A DNA stretch of 28,854 nt, taken from the IMG/VR virus record IMGVR_UViG_3300021085_000152, positions 1-28,854 of that record; one strand, written 5' to 3'. The stretch comes from a virus. Made by a program: the position numbers and the translations under genes. Below are positions 25,248-28,854 of this stretch, one piece after another (the first letter of the stretch is position 1; every line of letters starts with the position of its first letter). A model generated the notes under the pieces. The model did not search any database. It was not told the origin of the DNA and saw only the letters and a list, made by a program, of their open reading frames with translations.

Positions 25248-27659
25248 TTATTGAGGATTAAATTGAGATAAATCAAATCCTCCTAAGTTGTCGTTGCCTG
25301 CTGATTCAAAATTCTTAGGTAATCCCTGAGTTTGACGCTGCTCTATTAATTCGCTTTGTTGCGTACCCTCTTTTTCTATTCTTTTGTCTTTACGATCCTG
25401 CGCCTCGGCTTCTTTAATGTTAGCTTCTTTCGCTTTCATTTGAGCTAGCTGTAAGTTGTACTGAAATTCCGTTGCCATTAATTCCTTTTTAATCTGTGCT
25501 TCGGTTTGCATTCTTTGCATTTCAAAGTTTGATTTAGCTTGCTCTATTGCTACTTTTTCAGCTGTTAAAGCCTGTTGTTTTTGCACTTCAGCCATAGCCG
25601 CTTTTTCAGATGCTTGAGCATTTGCCTGTGCCTGTGCTTGTATATTTTGCTGAACCAAAGCTTGCTCTCTTTCTTTTTTCTTTTTGCGCTTAAGCTTAAG
25701 CATTTCGTTTGCCAACTTAATATTCTTAATTTGATTAATGTCTATTGAATCCTCAATATCAATTTCTTTTGTTTGAAGAGCAATTTGTATGTTTTTTTGT
25801 AACTCCGCTTTTTCTTCATCATCTGGCTCCATTTCTAAAAATATACCAAAATCATGAAGATTAAGATTTTCCACTTCTTTTAAAGTTTCTACATTAAAAG
25901 TAGATATACTATTCATTAATGAGTTCTTAGTCAGCGGGAAGTTTAATACATCCGCTATCTTCAAAGAAATATTTTCGCAAGTGCTTAATGTTAGTTGAAT
26001 ACTAGCGTCTTGTATATGCTTGGTAGCAGTGTTAGACGTGTTCGCCGCCATTTTCTGTAATCCAACTAAAGCGTTTGCATCAGGCATGCTACCATCACGT
26101 GCCTCGTTTAATCCTGTTACATCTCTAATCATCTGCATATTGTAATTGTACGCAGTAATTAAAGATTGTATCTTAGATATACCGGACGAACTAGATAGCT
26201 CTTGTATAGGAACTTTACCACGGTTCAAATCCCCCTCCTGCGTCATTGATCTACCAACAACAGAACCTGTTTGGAAATACATATTCAATGCTTCCTGAGG
26301 ATTATAATTTGTGCCATTACCTAGATCGACCTCGGCTAACCCATCAACATCTAAGAATACACCATCAGGAACCATTCTGGATAGTACCTGTTGTATCTTT
26401 AAATGAGTTAACTGTATAACATCGGCAAATCCGATACACTTGCTTATAAGTGATTGTATAACCCCTTTATACATTCTAGGGGCTACTATAGAGTAGCTCA
26501 TTTCGACTCTAGTGGTATCTGCTAATGGTCTGGTCATGTTCTCAGACATTTCCCATTTAAGCATTATATCCGTGCCTATAACTTTAGCCCCTTCATACAG
26601 AACTTCTATTGATCTGGCTACTCTATCAAAATTATCGTTAGGCGGCGGATTAAACATATCTGTTTTTTCAATCGCTTTTTCTAAACCGCTATCTGTCTTT
26701 TTTATCTTAAATACTTGATCCGTATATGTCTTGTACTCAAAGTAAAGTATTTGTACTGTATTATTGTCGTAATTTTCAAATCCACGTATCATCCTTTGAT
26801 TACCTGGAAATTTTTGGATTCTTTGCAGCTCTTCGTTAGATATAAAAGGAAATTCTTTTTTAAGTTCCGGTATTGATATAGACTTAACTTCACCTACGTA
26901 ATATATATCATCAAAGTTAGGATCTTCCGTATAAGACCATACGCAGTAAGCTGGATCAACATAATCAACTACAATTCCCTCCGCAGGATTAAAAGATGTT
27001 TTTGTTATACCTATCCCTATATTAACTAAATCTTGATTGACCCTTGCTTTTGTTAAATGGTATTCGTTAGTAGCCAGCACTGTGTTTATAGCCTCTTCCT
27101 CTGCTATCTCTATAGCGGGCTTGTAAGCTAGTTGCATGTGCAAATCCCTTTCCTCCATGGACTCAGGTAAATCTGAATCTTGCATTCCAGTTCTGCTTAA
27201 ATCAGTACCCGCAAGCTTACCCGCAATTGCTCGGGTTTCCTGAGTTAGCATGTCAAAAAGAAGATTCTCTGCGTAATCTGTTCTTTTCTTTAAAGACTGA
27301 GGGTCTTGAGCATAAGAAGTTATATCGTATTGCTTTTGTGTAATACCATTAGCCACGATGTTTGAAAACTTTGAAAGTATTGGAACTGGCTTCCAGTCTA
27401 AATTAAGATAAGATAAATCCCCATTAATAGCCAACTCATCTTTATACTTCTGAACACTTTGCTCACCTCTAGCGTATAATCTAAGGTTATGAAAGTTATT
27501 CCAGTTAGCAGCATATCTGTTTGACCCGGCACCGCCATAGTTAAACCACTCCTGCTCAATAGCTCTTGACACCTGCAATCCATACTCCAACGTCGCTTTT
27601 TCAGCGTCGCTAACTACCTGATCAGGAAATGGGCTATTAGTATTTGTACTTACATTCAT
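25248..27659 (-). CDS. portal protein
   Basis: An 803-residue protein directly downstream of the terminase and upstream of the scaffold. The N-terminal and central regions carry the mixed alpha/beta body of large portal proteins (RLYARGEQSVQKYKDEL near 59-73, YLNLDWKPVPILSKFSNIV near 84-102, IGITKTSFNPAEGIVVDYVDP near 215-235). Then comes the long helical region with IRDVTGLNEARDGSMPDANALVG near 515-540, a hallmark of crown/stem helices in this portal type. The last 150 residues are a Gln/Ala/Glu/Lys coiled coil (about 640-770), fitting the helical barrel that projects into the capsid, with a Gly/Asn/Phe tail. It forms the dodecameric vertex through which DNA enters and leaves and which docks the terminase. 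It starts 3 bases after the terminase stop. Confidence 0.85.
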   Translation of the reverse strand: MNVSTNTNSPFPDQVVSDAEKATLEYGLQVSRAIEQEWFNYGGAGSNRYAANWNNFHNLRLYARGEQSVQKYKDELAINGDLSYLNLDWKPVPILSKFSNIVANGITQKQYDITSYAQDPQSLKKRTDYAENLLFDMLTQETRAIAGKLAGTDLSRTGMQDSDLPESMEERDLHMQLAYKPAIEIAEEEAINTVLATNEYHLTKARVNQDLVNIGIGITKTSFNPAEGIVVDYVDPAYCVWSYTEDPNFDDIYYVGEVKSISIPELKKEFPFISNEELQRIQKFPGNQRMIRGFENYDNNTVQILYFEYKTYTDQVFKIKKTDSGLEKAIEKTDMFNPPPNDNFDRVARSIEVLYEGAKVIGTDIMLKWEMSENMTRPLADTTRVEMSYSIVAPRMYKGVIQSLISKCIGFADVIQLTHLKIQQVLSRMVPDGVFLDVDGLAEVDLGNGTNYNPQEALNMYFQTGSVVGRSMTQEGDLNRGKVPIQELSSSSGISKIQSLITAYNYNMQMIRDVTGLNEARDGSMPDANALVGLQKMAANTSNTATKHIQDASIQLTLSTCENISLKIADVLNFPLTKNSLMNSISTFNVETLKEVENLNLHDFGIFLEMEPDDEEKAELQKNIQIALQTKEIDIEDSIDINQIKNIKLANEMLKLKRKKKKEREQALVQQNIQAQAQANAQASEKAAMAEVQKQQALTAEKVAIEQAKSNFEMQRMQTEAQIKKELMATEFQYNLQLAQMKAKEANIKEAEAQDRKDKRIEKEGTQQSELIEQRQTQGLPKNFESAGNDNLGGFDLSQFNPQ

Positions 27660-27662
27660 TTA

Positions 27663-28854
27663 TTATATTATTTTTGAAGTAGTTCCCTCGTTATTGTATT
27701 TCTTAAATCCTAAAGAATAAACTTTTCTTTCAGTAGCGGCCTTAGGCGTGTACCTGTGCTTATTGCAGGCCATCAAAGCTAAGCCAGAACTTATTGATGC
27801 ATCATGTTTCGTTCTATTGTTTATATCAAACTTGGCCCAGTCTTGCAATGTTCTTTGTAAATAGACATCACCGTATCCATCTACTTTTTCTCCCACAAAA
27901 TCTTCTATATATGTTTCAATAGCGGAAGCATGAGCTTGTTTTATATCTTCACTTGAATTAGGTATTCCACCTACTTCTCTTTCTGATACTGACAATTTAT
28001 TATATGTTTTATCTGGCCTATTAATACTAAACCCTCTATATCCTCTTCTTTTTATATAATAAAGTAATCTTGGTTTATTGTTTTCCGCAAGTATTGGCAT
28101 GCCGTAAAATACCATAGCCATAAGTACATCTTCAAAAAACATCTCAGCTGTTGAAGGTCTTGCAATGTATTCTAAAAAGAAATGATTTGGAGGCGCATCC
28201 TCCATCGAAAATTTAGTTAATCCATGTAAAGCTCCGTTAGAGCCACCGCCGCCAACGACACCACTAATATCGTAGCTATCGCAACCAAAGGCGCCCATGT
28301 GCTCGTTACCTGGATATTTAATACCATTCTTTATTATTATATTGTTTTGTTGCTGTTGATCTGGCACCCATGTAATATAAAACCTACCGTCTTTATTAGG
28401 GTAAAACATTACCTCGGTATCTTTAATGCCGTTTTTCCATTGAAAATTGCCCTGGGTAACCATAGTATTGTTTTTTAACTCTTCGTTATAATCTATCTGT
28501 TGATATATTTTTGTTAAGTTAAATATAGATTGCTTTGATTCATCTCTGAATGCGTGCTGCTCTGTTCTTGGAAATTGACGGTAGTATTCATTTAACGCAT
28601 CTGGATCGTCTTTTAAACCTTCAACTTCATTTTCCCAATGATTTATAACACCTTCTTCTATTGTGTTTCCGTGAGGGCCCACTGTTTCTTTTTTAGGTGT
28701 TTCAAATACAGGCCAACCATATTCATCAATAAAACCCTCGTAGTTCCACTCCATTGGAATAAACAGTTTATATAGACCGCTTTTTGTTTGACCATTCTTG
28801 TTCCTATTTGCTACGTCAGAACTATCGTATAATTTTTTAAAGTTTTTACCTCCT
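27663..28854 (-). CDS. terL: terminase large subunit, nuclease-containing C-terminal part (partial)
   Basis: The frame stays open to the right edge, so the gene is truncated by the window. The ATG at 28754 is an internal methionine: the 33 codons before it read in frame (including SGLYKLFIPMEW) and match the usual terminase run into EGFIDEYGWPVF. Visible downstream are the linker EYYRQFPRTEQHAF and the RNase H-like nuclease core, with the acidic strand FGCDSYDISG (about 28260-28290) and a late aspartate in KHDASISSGLAL (about 27775-27815) as candidate metal ligands. The ATPase motor with Walker motifs lies outside the window. The enzyme cuts concatemeric DNA and pumps it into the prohead through the portal encoded next. 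Sequence character is close to that of crAss-like and marine flavobacterial phages, by recollection. Confidence 0.85.
   Translation of the reverse strand, partial: GGKNFKKLYDSSDVANRNKNGQTKSGLYKLFIPMEWNYEGFIDEYGWPVFETPKKETVGPHGNTIEEGVINHWENEVEGLKDDPDALNEYYRQFPRTEQHAFRDESKQSIFNLTKIYQQIDYNEELKNNTMVTQGNFQWKNGIKDTEVMFYPNKDGRFYITWVPDQQQQNNIIIKNGIKYPGNEHMGAFGCDSYDISGVVGGGGSNGALHGLTKFSMEDAPPNHFFLEYIARPSTAEMFFEDVLMAMVFYGMPILAENNKPRLLYYIKRRGYRGFSINRPDKTYNKLSVSEREVGGIPNSSEDIKQAHASAIETYIEDFVGEKVDGYGDVYLQRTLQDWAKFDINNRTKHDASISSGLALMACNKHRYTPKAATERKVYSLGFKKYNNEGTTSKII

Noticed and set aside
27398-27583. Minus-strand 61-codon frame nested in the portal gene
   Set aside because: Out-of-frame shadow of the portal N-terminal region, without separate start signals.
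28754-28754. ATG at 28754 as the start of the terminase gene
   Set aside because: The frame continues open to the window edge with typical terminase residues just upstream, so this is an internal methionine.
1-28854. tRNA genes, CRISPR arrays, insertion sequences or attachment sites
   Set aside because: No cloverleaf-like segment, regularly spaced repeat, transposase frame or flanking direct repeat was found on reading; coding density leaves almost no room for them.

Overview
The window reads as the late (structural) half of a tailed, short-tailed (podovirus-like) bacteriophage genome, almost certainly a phage of an AT-rich Bacteroidota host, probably a marine flavobacterium. The evidence is the gene content and order, which runs on the minus strand as terminase large subunit, portal, scaffold, capsid, connector/ring proteins, tail proteins, ejected internal proteins and holin. 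A/U-rich start regions without Shine-Dalgarno sequences also fit Bacteroidota. The order and several sequence signatures resemble crAss-like phages and the many uncultured marine flavophages, but this placement is an inference from memory, not a computed phylogeny.

Layout, in the direction of transcription (high to low coordinates): 27663-28854 is the terminase large subunit, which runs off the right edge; 25248-27659 the portal; 24082-25215 the scaffold; 22628-24079 the major capsid protein, followed by a hairpin terminator with a UUCG loop. 21710-22549 is a conserved phage protein of unknown role, followed by a second hairpin. 20695-21612 and 19483-20691 are two connector/ring proteins, each carrying an extra beta-rich module. 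14490-19478 and 12919-14490 are two large tail proteins resembling the tail-tip 'muzzle' type. 12465-12914 is a small cupin-fold protein. 11620-12468, 10050-11606 and the giant 392-10039 are probable internal virion (ejected) proteins. The operon ends with two tiny genes, 219-395 (holin-like) and 142-222 (26 residues), each joined to its predecessor by an ATGA overlap.

Genes are packed with gaps of a few bases or with 1-4 base overlaps, so the set is probably one long late transcript modulated by the two internal hairpins. The transcript meets a rightward gene (only its last 15 codons are visible, 1-50) at a bidirectional terminator at 67-100.

The most unusual object is the 3215-residue protein. 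It strings together a zincin-type HExxH motif, a candidate PD-(D/E)XK nuclease fold, and a HAD hydrolase split by an ADP-ribosyltransferase-like domain. It also has a large C-terminal region with hydrophobic segments and a duplicated 45-residue C-terminal repeat. This fits the 'polyvalent protein' concept: multi-effector proteins delivered with the DNA, here encoded within the virion gene block.
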